This document shows positions 22,616 through 32,633 of a stretch of DNA of 64,000 bases, in pieces (the stretch's first letter is position 1; each line of letters starts with the position of its first letter). A model generated the notes under the pieces. The model was not told the origin of the DNA. It saw only the letters and a list, made by a program, of their open reading frames with translations, and made no database searches. The translations under genes and the position numbers were made by a program. Origin of the DNA: Nothopassalora personata (Eukaryota > Ascomycota > Dothideomycetes > Mycosphaerellales > Mycosphaerellaceae); contig CM066293.1 in NCBI GenBank assembly GCA_033816765.1, positions 4,216,001-4,280,000 on the forward strand, given 5' to 3'.

Positions 22616-23189
22616 ATGTTTCAACAACACCACAAACAAGACAAGGTCGCCCTCACCTCAGAGCCCGTGGGACGCATACGAGGACGACCACACCCGCGAT
22701 CCTCTGATCATCACGACGGAAAGTGGAAAAGGGGAACGACTCTACTACAAGAAGACTCCAGATCCTGTTAAGCGATTCTCCGCCAACAGGGGCGGGCTCA
22801 CAAGAAACCTCGACGGCCTCGATCTGAAGTATTGGATCGCCGAGACTGGAAGGCGAAGAAAGCAGATATGGAACTATGTAGACTTGGCTGCTTCCACAGG
22901 CCAACAGCGTTCAAAGGACGAGTCTGCACTCGGCAGAGCACGCATCGCGGTGCAGGCTGTACTGCTTGTAGACACGTACAGGCAGCTGATTGAGCATTTT
23001 GGGAAGCCAGCTGAGAGGGAGATCAAGAGGTTGGAGGAGGCCTTCCAACAGGGACCGCGAGAGGTGGAGCGCGTCAAGGTGTGGAGCGCACTGATGGACG
23101 GGTTCCACATGCTGCGGGACGAAGCTCAATCGATGGCAGACAACATGGGATTCGGCGCTGGGACACGACCAGTTTCCTCGATTGAGTAG
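22616..23189 (+). pseudogene. Unknown protein, start lost or frameshifted
   Basis: From about 22620 to 23189 one frame reads like a genuine soluble protein of about 190 residues: SPWDAYEDDHTRDPLIITTE, ERLYYKKTPDPVKRFSANRG, then a helical C-terminal half (RARIAVQAVLLVDTYRQLIE, ALMDGFHMLRDEAQSMADNM). The frame contains no ATG until near its end and is closed upstream by TGA at 22611. An ATG at 22616 lies in a different frame and would join it if one base were lost just after it. I infer an indel that broke the start; an unseen upstream exon is the alternative. Family not recognised. Confidence 0.42.
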
Positions 23190-23714
23190 TGGTCTTGCAG
23201 TTTCAGCTCTGCTTCGTTTCTCTGCCCGTACACGAAGTATCTTTGCAAAGGTCAACAGATTCTGAATCGAGGTTGGGATTCCACTGACGCCCACTGATAG
23301 CCATGGAGGCTTTTGTCTCGAAACGCCGATCGTAGTCTCGCACAGAAGACTTCGATCGCTAGAGGTGAGAGCTGTTTCATTAGCGTGTCGACAGATTCAC
23401 TGACGGCAGAGAACAAGATGACTCAGTGCCATGTGATTGTGGAACCGCCTCGAACAGACGTCTGCAATGCCGAGATCCAGCCACAGTAGATTCCACTGCC
23501 CAACTTCTCTTTGATGCTTATACTCTGTAACATCCACGAAGCTGCCTGCTCCATCGATCCCTTCAGCTCTGCGCCAATGTCGAATCGAAGATCCGCTTTC
23601 TCGCCCGCCTCGACCATTAGCTCACCCCATTTGGGAAATAGATGATCCTCCTCGACCTTCACCACATCCGACAGAAAGGAAAGTCTAGGCTCATGCATAT
23701 ATTGGGCTCAAGAT
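23190..23714. other. Intergenic or decayed DNA
   Basis: No recognisable coding. It may once have held the N-terminal half of the monooxygenase that follows, but I find no glycine-rich FAD motif here on the plus strand. Confidence 0.4.
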
Positions 23715-24414
23715 CCTCTAGCAGAATGCTTGCCAGAGCATCTGCAGAAGCAGGTCGAGAATGCTCAAGTCGATGGCCACAGATGTGGCGAGGATGAAGT
23801 TATGCCAATATACAATGGCGAATCTAGGGAGCTCCATGCAACATTCGATTGGCACGAAAGCAGTTCCTGAAACTCATCTGCAACGGGCATTGACATCCAG
23901 TATGGCAAGCGGCTTGTCCATGTATCATCCAACGGCAAGCAAGCAACGGCAACCTTCGAGGATGGCACTACACAGAGCGACGACCTCCTCCTCGAAGTAG
24001 AAGGTGCTCACTCGCCTGTCCGGAAATTGCTGGTAGGCCCAGAGAAAGTGTTCCGGGAGGCACCGGAAGTGTTGGCAAACTCGCGGATAGTACTGGGTTT
24101 CGGAGCCCTAGGACAATCGGAATGGCACTGTGACGTTGGTTGGAGATGCGTCTCATCCTATGACATTTCGTAAGTACCTTCAGGCCGTCATGCGAACCAA
24201 GGACGATGACTGACCTGAGCAGATCGCGGCCAAGGCTTGAACAACGCTATCCACGATGTTAACACTCCTTGCGAGGCAGCTCAAAGAGCATATGTCTTCA
24301 CTGCAGGAGGCGTCACCGCATATGAGCAAGATATGATCCTGCGAGCACGAGATGCTGTTAGTCGGCTCACAGACCACAGCTTGGCGACTCACAACTGGTC
24401 AAAGTTGGTTTAGG
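23715..24414 (+). pseudogene. FAD-dependent monooxygenase relic
   Basis: Pieces in three frames line up with the middle and C-terminal parts of fungal FAD monooxygenases (salicylate-hydroxylase-like). In order: EVMPIYNGESRELH, a stop and frame change, GIDIQYGKRLVHVSSNGK, TATFEDGTTQSDDLLLEVEG, AHSPVRKLLVGPEKV, a frame change, then GTVTLVGDASHPMTF, which is the conserved FAD-binding GD motif. An intron-like GTAAGT...GAGCAG at about 24173-24222 follows, then RGQGLNNAIHDV and the final YEQDMILRARDAVSRL. The N-terminal Rossmann GxGxxG is missing. Premature stops and frameshifts make it dead. Family members hydroxylate aromatic or alicyclic substrates using NAD(P)H. Confidence 0.7.
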
Positions 24415-25273
24415 CGCCACTGTTCACGTAGAACCCAGGAACTTCCATAGAGATAGACAGCCAGACATGATTTGTAGTAACGTCTTCTCCTGCGGCAATG
24501 GACACCATCGCCTCGCTTTGCGGGTCTGTGATTCCCTCGAGCCATGTGGGTAGATTTCTTGTCATATTGAGCAAGATGTGTTCTCGTAGAGAATCTATAT
24601 CATCTATGAGTCTGTTCGACTCGATTTGCTCATGCTAAATCAAGGACTATCAAGTTTTCAATGACTCGCCGAAATCAATCGAAGGCCTCTGACAAGGCTG
24701 GTTGCCGCCGAACGCTTCGTGTTCTTCCAAGACAGAAAGCGTCACTACGCACAGCAGAAGCGCGAGGGATTCCATGGTTGTTGTTTGCGTGAACTATGTC
24801 TCCTTGTCGATGGCGAGACGTCTAACGCGGCGAGCTGTTCTTTCATGTCTAGTACATATACACTTTTTGGAAGTCGTCTTTCCGATCTGAGACATGGGCT
24901 AGGAGGCACTTGCGTCGGTATATAGCCGGTCTTCTTCTAGCTAGTGTACAGTAGTGCTACCCACCAGCGGGGTACGATGGGACGTGGGAAGAGACTAGAC
25001 CTGCCGGGCCTCTGCTCGAATATGCTGGCCCGCAGTTCCATAGGTAGGACGATAGCAGTCCAGGCTACAGGGCGCGTCGTGCTACACATATGTGACTCTA
25101 TGTCGCTTTCTCCGTCCATGTCCTCAAGATCCCATAGGATATCTAGCCTGGCAAACAACTTTACCGACAGCCCTTGACCTACACCACGACCAAGAACGCT
25201 TTCCAGCACCATCGTTAAAGCTTGGTCGCTGTTTTCATCATGCTGTCATCAATTATTGAGAGCACGAAGAGCT
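24415..25273. other. No gene recognised
   Basis: About 860 bp of moderately AT-rich DNA with short frames on both strands. Nothing identifiable. Confidence 0.45.
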
Positions 25274-25705
25274 TTATGGCAGACTTTCGCGCCTATCGTT
25301 CTCCGTAGAAGACAGTAGAATCGTTGGCAACGAGCTCTGCCGTTGAGAACGTCTCTGTCTTTTCAATTCCCGCTCGGATCCCAGTAGCCTCGACTGTATT
25401 AAAAGTCGCATCTTCGGGTCGTCGCGGACGGCATCGCAGTTGAGCAGACCTGTCAATGTTGTCTTGAGGTCGTGGTCGCTGCTGTAGCTTTTGTTCTGGC
25501 TCTCATTTGGTAGCTCGAATTCATGTAGTGGATCGCCTTCTGGAATTGGTGCGACCTTGGGAGTTTTCGAGGAATTCTTGCGCAGTATAGGCCTTGGTAG
25601 AGCATATCCAGGTGGTGATATTTGTGAGAATTGCGTGCTACATTGTGCCGGAGATGCACCCGCTGAGCTTGGTTCTGAAGCTGACATTTCCGGTGAGGCT
25701 CCCAT
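25274..25705 (-). CDS. Hypothetical fungal protein, 143 aa
   Basis: Single frame from the ATG ending at 25705. It is Ser/Pro-rich at the start (MGASPEMSASEPSSAGASPA), then has a proline-basic stretch (YALPRPILRKNSSKTPKV), an acidic IPEGDPLHEFELP segment, a helical core (DHDLKTTLTGLLNCDAVRDD) and a basic C-terminus (SERELKRQRRSQRQSSLP). The composition and the ordered core suggest a real disordered-type protein, possibly a nuclear one given the basic tail; no named domain is seen. Confidence 0.55.
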   Translation of the reverse strand: MGASPEMSASEPSSAGASPAQCSTQFSQISPPGYALPRPILRKNSSKTPKVAPIPEGDPLHEFELPNESQNKSYSSDHDLKTTLTGLLNCDAVRDDPKMRLLIQSRLLGSERELKRQRRSQRQSSLPTILLSSTENDRRESLP

Positions 25706-26443
25706 TAGACTTGTGTGAAGACAATTCCGACTGAGAGATATCGTAGTCGCTGCTCTGCTGGCGCGTAGAAAGAGCCGAATGACTGCGTAGTATCACCGCC
25801 TATTATAGAGCGGCGTCAAGTTTTGTGCTAATGCAGTGATTGATGCGTGATGAGGGGACTAGTTTGCGTGGCTTGCGGCACTCGTTGCAGAATTCAATAG
25901 TGCCGATGCGGGAAGATGGAATCTTGAACATGACGCAGAGGACAGAAATGACCCTTTTCGACGACGAAGTACTTTGATTTGTAGTTGGCGTGAACAGGGC
26001 ACGCTTTTCGTGATCCGGGTCGTGGTGCGTTGTATCGGCTGTGTCTGAGGTCCGCTGCGATAAGCGTGGAGCCAGCCACAATGCATGGTCGAAGTCTGTT
26101 TTTGGTGACGAAGAGTGAACGAGGTCAAACGAGCAGAACGCTAATGACGACGTGGTGTAGTGAGACAGTGGTGAGAACAGAGAAAATACAGTGCTAACAG
26201 AGACATGTCGTCGATGGAAGGGGGAACTTCGCAAGCCACGCTTTCTTACGATCGACCGTTACACCCTTACAAGAGGAGGTGCCGCTGACACTTCAGCGCT
26301 CGATCTCAATCTTCATCTGTGACCTCGCTTGTTCAAAGTTGTTGATGATTGTACTTCCTTGTCGTATTGCAATACACACTTATCAAGGTGTTGAAGCGCA
26401 AGTGACGTTTGATCGTCTTTCATCTTGAAGCAGGGCGGAAATT
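25706..26443 (-). other. Possible decayed Cys-rich small gene, otherwise intergenic
   Basis: On the minus strand two frames contain protein-like pieces: ACPVHANYKSKYFVVEKGHF followed by CPL, near 25915-26010, and TIEFCNECRKPRKLVPSSR near 25850-25910. Together they look like one short Cys-containing protein split by a frame change, but no start ATG in frame or splice junction was found. I cannot say whether it is a relic or part of an unresolved upstream exon of the gene at 25274. Confidence 0.22.
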
Positions 26444-26444
26444 C

Positions 26445-26731
26445 TATGGGCAGCCCCCATTTTATTAGACTACAGCCAGCCCCCAAGTCTGACTAATCAA
26501 TCAAATCCCATCAAATGGTGAAACCCACCCCATCCCTCCGCTGCACTTTGGTCCTCCCACGAGATCCTCGCTCCCTCCGGGGGCCCCTCCTACCATAGGC
26601 CCCTCCCAATTTTGCTGCGGCTACAGGAAGGATAGATGCTATCAGCCCTCGCCGGGCGGGCAAGCGCATTGTGGAGCGCTGGAGGGCTAAGCAAATTTTG
26701 AGTGATGACTAAGATGGGGGGGCTGCCCATA
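26445..26731. mobile_element. Small TIR element (MITE), TA duplication
   Basis: The left end reads TATGGGCAGCCCCC and the right end is its reverse complement, GGGGGCTGCCCATA, giving a perfect inverted repeat of about 14-15 bp that includes the flanking TA on each side. The inner element is about 283 bp. Beyond the perfect part the match becomes patchy (TTAG-x-CT...), and a GCCAGCCCCC motif recurs inside the left end. There is no coding capacity. A TA target duplication with short TIRs is typical of Tc1/mariner-pogo (Fot1-like) elements in fungi, so this is probably a non-autonomous derivative. Other copies in the genome would confirm it. Confidence 0.65.
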
Positions 26732-27603
26732 GCCTCTCCGTTGAAAGGGGACCTGGGATGCTGTTGACGAGTTCTTAAGACAGCCCTGAGACGATGATGT
26801 TGGGAGTCCAGAGTTGGAGTTGGCAGAGACGATGAAATCTCATGTATCGCTCCGCCCACGTTTTGCCATGTCGCACTTCCCGTGCGAAGGAAAAATAAAC
26901 GGGACAGCTCGCGACTTCGACTTTCGATACAACTATCAAAACACACATTTTCTTGCTCACGAGAGCTAGTGCATTCGATAGAGCAGGCTTTAGCGATTAC
27001 CGCAATCTAACTTTTGTGCTGTAAAGTGGTGTTTAGGGTAGTCTTGCGACGTTCTAAAGCTGGAAGCGCTGTCCCGTTCATTTTGAAACCCAGGAGGCAC
27101 CACACGATTGGCGACATGAGCAGTGACACCAAACTTGCACTCGCGAAGCCCGAATGGCACAAAGTTCTCGTCGCCCACCTGTGCAGACGCTGACATTCTG
27201 GATTCTCCATTGCAATTTCGTAGTCTCCAGCTGTTCGAACCTCCTGTGAAGATTGGGACAAGTCGACATCCAAATGAGGAATGAAGCCACTCCCTGCTGC
27301 TGATGTCGGAAGGCAGCGCTCGAACTCATGGAAGCCTCGTGGAGCACGCTATGCTGCTCAAAGATTGCTCGTATCGACAGCGTGGCGGGAAGGCTCTCCA
27401 CGGTGATAGCGGAACCTCGCACCATGCGCCTCAAGGCGAGATATCGACAAGCCACGAGTCGAGACTCGGCTCATGGTGGCCCTCGACCTGCCAATTCAAT
27501 GCCATCTCTGCAATGCGTAACATCTCAGCATCTTCCCGGAACTTCCCCTATCAACAGGTGATGTAAGTAACAGGGCCAGCTCGAATGGACTTACCTCCTC
27601 CAT
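26732..27603. other. No gene recognised
   Basis: Minus-strand frames between 26990 and 27455 have protein-like composition in pieces but overlap in different frames without splice support. No domain seen. Confidence 0.4.
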
Positions 27604-28387
27604 CTATGCACTGACCAGAATCTTCCGACCTTCCCAGAAGCCTTTACCCTATACAAGGTCAGGGCATACCACTCGCGACAACAGCGACAGCCAGACGTAC
27701 ATAGTTCACCAAGATCTCCTCGCCAGCTTGGATTCCGGCTGTTCGCTTGCCAGCCTTGCCAGCAGACAGAACGAAGATGCCAACACGGCGCTCCCAGCGT
27801 CTTCCGCCAGCTCGCTTCGTGGAAGGCACCTGGACGTAGCAGTCTCGCCACTCAGCATTGGCACGCTCTGCAATACCGCGATAGTCATTGGCACATCTAG
27901 CCTCATTCCCCGCATGCGCAGAGTCAACGCTCAGCCCGATTTCGCGATCCAGACCTAGACGTGTCAGCCACGTCCGCGTCTGCAGCCACAACCTCGACTT
28001 ACTCAGATCATAGTCGCTGTGCGGATTGGTGTCAGACAGGCTGTTGCAGTGAACTTCTCCAACGTACGGAAGGATGAAGGCGTCTGGGATTAGGTGCTCT
28101 GCAGCAAAGAGACCTCTCTGGCCGCAAGCGGGGTGGTTTGGGTCCGTGATGGTAACGATCTTGACGCGGCTGCATGGCGACTGAGTCAGCGCGAGAGGAA
28201 CTTTGGTCCAGGAAGCATTATCGGAGGGTGAAAGGCTCAGCTTTGGCTGGAGCACTCGCGCTGCTTCAGTATACGTAAGATCTGACAGGAAAGTGATATC
28301 CTGCGGCCAGTTATCCGGAAGTTTCTCCGCCCGGACAGACGCCTCTTGAGACTGATCCTCCGGCTGTGGTATTGGGACCGCCATCAC
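27604..28387 (-). CDS. SET-domain protein
   Basis: Three exons on the minus strand, 28387..28003, 27954..27701 and 27648..27604, give 227 residues. Both introns (48 and 52 bp) have GTAAGT or GTACGT donors and TAG acceptors and keep phase; the last exon restores the family ending NYGKGFWEGRK. SET signatures in order: GQRGLFAAEHLIPDAFILPY and VGEVH, SDYDL, GLSVDSAHAGNEARCANDY with the RGI that follows (the NxxRxxNDY-like cofactor and substrate region), and GEEILVNYG. The SET fold uses S-adenosylmethionine to methylate lysines. This short stand-alone form without pre- or post-SET cysteines is common in filamentous fungi; the substrate is unknown. The ATG ends at 28387, preceded by no other in-frame candidate. 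Confidence 0.82.
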
Positions 28388-29182
28388 CTGGCTTCAAGAC
28401 CTTGCTGTCTGTGGCCTCTGTATTCATGTGGCCTTTACATCGGCATGTTGAAGTGTCATGGTTGAGATGAACATCATTGGAAGCAAGGAGGTCTCGAACG
28501 CGGGGGAATTTTGCCTCTGCGCCGCGTGGTCACATGCTTCATAATTTCATCGACCATTTATTGTCGATGTACTTCTCAAGACTTGCCTCTCTGGGTGTGC
28601 CTCGCGAGCGGTCGATCTCAGCATGGCGCTGACCACCTCGTCCCAGTTATATACTTCTTTCCTTCGCACTGTAGATTCTAATACAATCAGTTATCTTGCT
28701 TCATGTGTGTTATCATCTACTTCAGAGACAGTATTGACAGCGTCGAGAATAGGGACCATGCAGTGCGCAGGCACTATCAATGATCTGAAGTTCGAAAGCG
28801 CTACAGCTCGCAAAGGTGCACATTCCAGATTTTTGTCAAGCAGCTGTGCTCCACGGCAAGAGCATCACTCGTTCTTCCAACATGATGCTTTGGACGATCT
28901 GCGTCTTGATGTAAGGCTGACTGACGCTTGATGGACGTCCCTTTGTTTAAAGTCCGCGGCCAGGGTCAGAGCCTCAGCACTTCCAGGTCTGACGGATTGA
29001 CGGGACAGGGCTGATGGCCTGCCTTACCATGCGCAGCTCAGCTCCGTGACGCAAGTCAACTAGGTAGACACGGCTCTTTTTTCTTTCACGTCTTGTATGA
29101 CTTCGAACCTCTCCGCAACCAAGACGTTCCTCTCTCTTATCGGCTATCTGGGATCGTCGTTAAGAGCATGCCTCACGTAGCC
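28388..29182. other. Intergenic
   Basis: Short frames only, such as 28623-28931; none recognisable. Confidence 0.45.
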
Positions 29183-31078
29183 ATGGCGTCTACATTTGCC
29201 CCCGACATGTCTATGGATGATCGCATTGCAATTGTAGCAAAGGCACTAGCAAAAGAGCCCGAGTTTTGCAACCATGACGTTCCTGGTCTAGCAGAGCTCC
29301 TGGACGAGTATCTGAACCCATCAATCGACGTCGACCACTTCGCTTTCATGCGGCGGCCTCTCCGGATGTTTTGGGACTCTGAGAGCGACCACACCTACCA
29401 AGATCTGCGGGACGAGCACACAGACGAATAAAAGAACTGGAGAAGTTCGTGGATGGCTCTCTCGCTGAAGACCTGTGCAATGGTTTCTGCCAAGGACATA
29501 GCTTGAGCTTTCGACATCATGTGAAGCATTCCTCGACGCTGCCAAGGAGGCTGTGGAGAAGATACTGCATATCGATGACGATGAAGCTATTATGAACATT
29601 TGCAAGGACCTCGAGTTCCAGAATTGAGGCAGAACGCTGCAGGGTAATGTGCCAAAATTGACCTGCATGCCCCGGACTGTTGCACAAATACAGAAGATTG
29701 TCCAGTTCGCAAAGCAGAGCAACATGAGCGTTCGGTGTAGGGGCTATCGCTGGTCCTGGTCGCCTATCTTTGGTCGAAGTGGCGAAATCTTTGATCTCAA
29801 CATTACAGCTAAGGACTGCCTCCGAACTGCCCGACTTCGCGGCGCAGACGTATCTGTCGGAGGACAACCCGGGCGAGGTGGGAACAAGAGAACTCCTCGA
29901 TGAACCACCTCTACCGGGCGGGAAGAGACTTGTCCGTATAGGCTGTGCTGCAACCAACGAAAGACTGCGTCGATGGTGTGTGAAGCATAAGCCTTTCAAT
30001 ATAATCATGGTTGAGATCACAGCAGGTGGAAGCAACGCGCCTATATGCCATGGTGCAGGCATTACAAGCAGGACTCTGAGCGACCTCATCCATCGAATCG
30101 AGTACATCGACGCCACGGCATACTCCGCCTGATCGCTGAGAACGACAGCGAGTTCCTAACAGCTGCCAGTGGATGCTTCGGACTGCTAGGCGTGGTTACT
30201 CACCTAACTCTAGTGCTCGACCCAATGACATATGCAGAACTTCGACCAGCCAAAGTACCCGTCGTCCTCGCTATCCCGCCTCCAGACGACATGTGGAAGA
30301 AGGTACCACCAGCACTCCTGCCCAAACAACCTCTCACGGCGGAACGAAAGCGCAAGGCGAAGGAAGACTTCGAACACAAAGCCAATCATAACTACTATTC
30401 CTCATAGTTCTGGTTTCCCTACGCCGACGAGTGCTGGATCAACTGCTGGAACAACACAACCGACATCTCCAACGTCCAAGACTGGCCACACTCTTTCGCA
30501 ATCTTCGTCTGCTTTCTACAAAGAATTCACCCTGAATGACCTGGCAATACAACAAAGTCCTGACGAAACTTGTCAACAAAACCAACGTCGCCGAAGCAGC
30601 AGTCTCGATCCTCTGTCGCTTCGCTATAATGAACCTACCTGAAGTCAAAAAATATGAACCGTCGATCAAGACCTACCTCTGCGATGCCCTGTCCTTCCAA
30701 CGAGCGATCCAGAACGTCCGCGTAAGGGACGTAGAGGTCGGAATGCCTCTGGTTCCCCTTCCTCACGACTCAACCAAGCCGGACTACAATTTCGTCCAGC
30801 GAGCCTGGTGGGACGCCATCCTCAAGGCCTACGAGCACAGCGACACGTGTCCACAACGGTTCCCGTTGGACATGAGGATCACGGGAGGAAGCAACGTCCT
30901 CCTTGCACCGCAACACAACAACCCCTTGGTGACCTGCTCAATCGAAAATCCTGACATTACAAAATGCTCGTCGCACATCTGGCAAGCCTACGCGCAAGAA
31001 GTGCTGGACAGGTGGATCTCCTATAAAGATCACACACAGCAGCAAAGCAATCAACACGAGGCCGCACCGGGCAAAGGA
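29183..31078 (+). pseudogene. FAD-linked oxidoreductase relic (ALO/VAO type)
   Basis: At least five frame changes or stops separate stretches that together follow fungal FAD-linked oxidoreductases related to D-arabinono-1,4-lactone oxidase. Seen in order: MASTFAPDMSMDDRIAIVAK (29183), a stop at about 29429, KEAVEKILHIDDDEAIMNIC, NVPKLTCMPRTVAQIQKIVQ and CRGYRWSWSPIFG (the PCMH FAD-binding start), then in another frame ELLDEPPLPGGKRLVRIGCA and HGAGITSRTLSDLI, then SGCFGLLGVVTHLTLVLDPM, then FWFPYADECWINCWN, and last a 170-residue frame to about 31078 (DYNFVQRAWWDAILKAYEHS, FPLDMRITGGSNVLLAP). Introns cannot explain all the shifts because the breaks lack consensus sites. A once complete gene of about 570 residues is inferred. 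Confidence 0.75.
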
Positions 31079-32633
31079 ATAGTAAGCTCGCCCCTCCCTC
31101 CCTCCCTCCCCCCATCCCCTTCACAAAGATCCCAACAAATAATCAAAGGCTACCTACACCCCCCCCCCCCAAACCCCCCCTCACCAACCTCCAGCACACA
31201 GAACTCCCCCCCCCCCCCCAATCCCACCAAATCCCACCGCAAATCCGCCCAACGCAGACCCATCGCAGCAAGCAGAACCTTTCAACCGCGCACTCCTCAA
31301 ACGCCCCTTTTCGCCCAACACACATGGATAGATTCCTCCACACCCTCTCTCGACAAGTCCAATAGTAGCCGCAGTCCACCGCACCGACAACGACAACGAC
31401 AACGACAACGGCAACGACGAACGGCCAGACCAATCAATCAATCAATGGCAATCAAATAATACCAGCGGCCTTCTGAATGAACCTCATGCGGAAGGAATGC
31501 CAATGGAGGACGTCGAGATCGCTCCAGCGAGTCCCACAGGGAAGCTTGAAGGGATAAGTCGTGCTGCGGCAGGATGTGTGTGGATAGGCTGTATTACAGC
31601 AGAATAGAGAGGGAGGCGCGGAAAGCATGTCTCTGGCAAAAGGGATGTAATGCGTACGCTGTACAATCTTCCAGAGTCATGAACGTCTGTGCCACATGAC
31701 ACATCGCCTATGTTTCATTCATGGTGGTCCAGCACCCGCAGTCACAGAGAGGATGAGAAAGAGAGGGGAAAGAGGAGATCCATGAGCATTTCTTGAACAT
31801 TGGTTGAATTGTTCAGACATTACGGCAAAGACACTACCATCTCAAGATTTACAGAGAAGTGTATTCTCTCTTCCAGCTCAGCTCAGCCAAGCTCAAGCTT
31901 CAATTTCCTTCTTGCTGGTTCTGTTCAAAATCTGCCAAATCTGCCTTCTTTTCCTCTGTCCCGTCGATCTTTCCTACAAGAGAGTATGTACAATCTGCTG
32001 GAGTTTCAATTCCGGAGCCCAACAAGTCCTGTTTCGATGTTTGCAATTTGTACAATCTCAAGAAAAAAAGTTGTTGCTCTCGCCGGTGGTGTGAAGTTGT
32101 GCAGTAATACAAGAGCTTGCGGAAGCTGTGGGGTTTCCAACAAGCTCTTTGTCAAGCTGATGAATGGCGTTGAAATGGTGATGTCGATGCCTCAAGGAAA
32201 TCGTGAGGAGACGGACATGTTGTCGTGGGTGAATGGCCAGACCGGGCTTGGTGATGAAGTGGTCGGCGTGGTATCGTGTAAAAGAGATGCCTGGTGGTCC
32301 TTGGTCGAGGGTACCATTCCAGGTCGGGGTGATGTGTTGTGTTCTGGGTATCGTAGCCGTCGGCCGGATGTTCATTCTCTGATCCAGTCGCCGCGGTCGT
32401 GCTTGGTTGTTGCTGAGTCGTAGAAAAGACATGAGTGATGAAAACGTAAGAAGGAAATGCAGGCCGATGAAAGGCCGCCATTGCCACGCCGGGCAATCCT
32501 ATGTAGCCTCTGACCAGGCTCGCTCGAACGCCGCAGGAAATCACTGTCAAAAGGATCAAGTCATCCAGGCCCCCTAACGCCACGCCAAGCGATGTAATGC
32601 AATGCGAAACTCAAAGCATACATAGGTCGTAGC
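31079..32633. other. No gene recognised
   Basis: Apart from the simple repeats noted, overlapping frames at 31800-32583 lie on both strands; the plus-strand one has no ATG start. Parts near 32200-32633 may be the 3' UTR of the Cdc25 gene. Confidence 0.4.
31159..31219. repeat. Two poly-C tracts
   Basis: Runs of 12 C (31159-31170) and 14 C (31206-31219) in a C-rich stretch just beyond the oxidoreductase relic. A second simple repeat, (ACAACG)n, lies at about 31387-31412. Run lengths of this kind are error-prone in assemblies. Confidence 0.7.

Noticed and set aside
31800..32423. 207-codon plus-strand frame
   Set aside because: It begins at a TTG codon, has no domain and is overlapped by equally long minus-strand frames.
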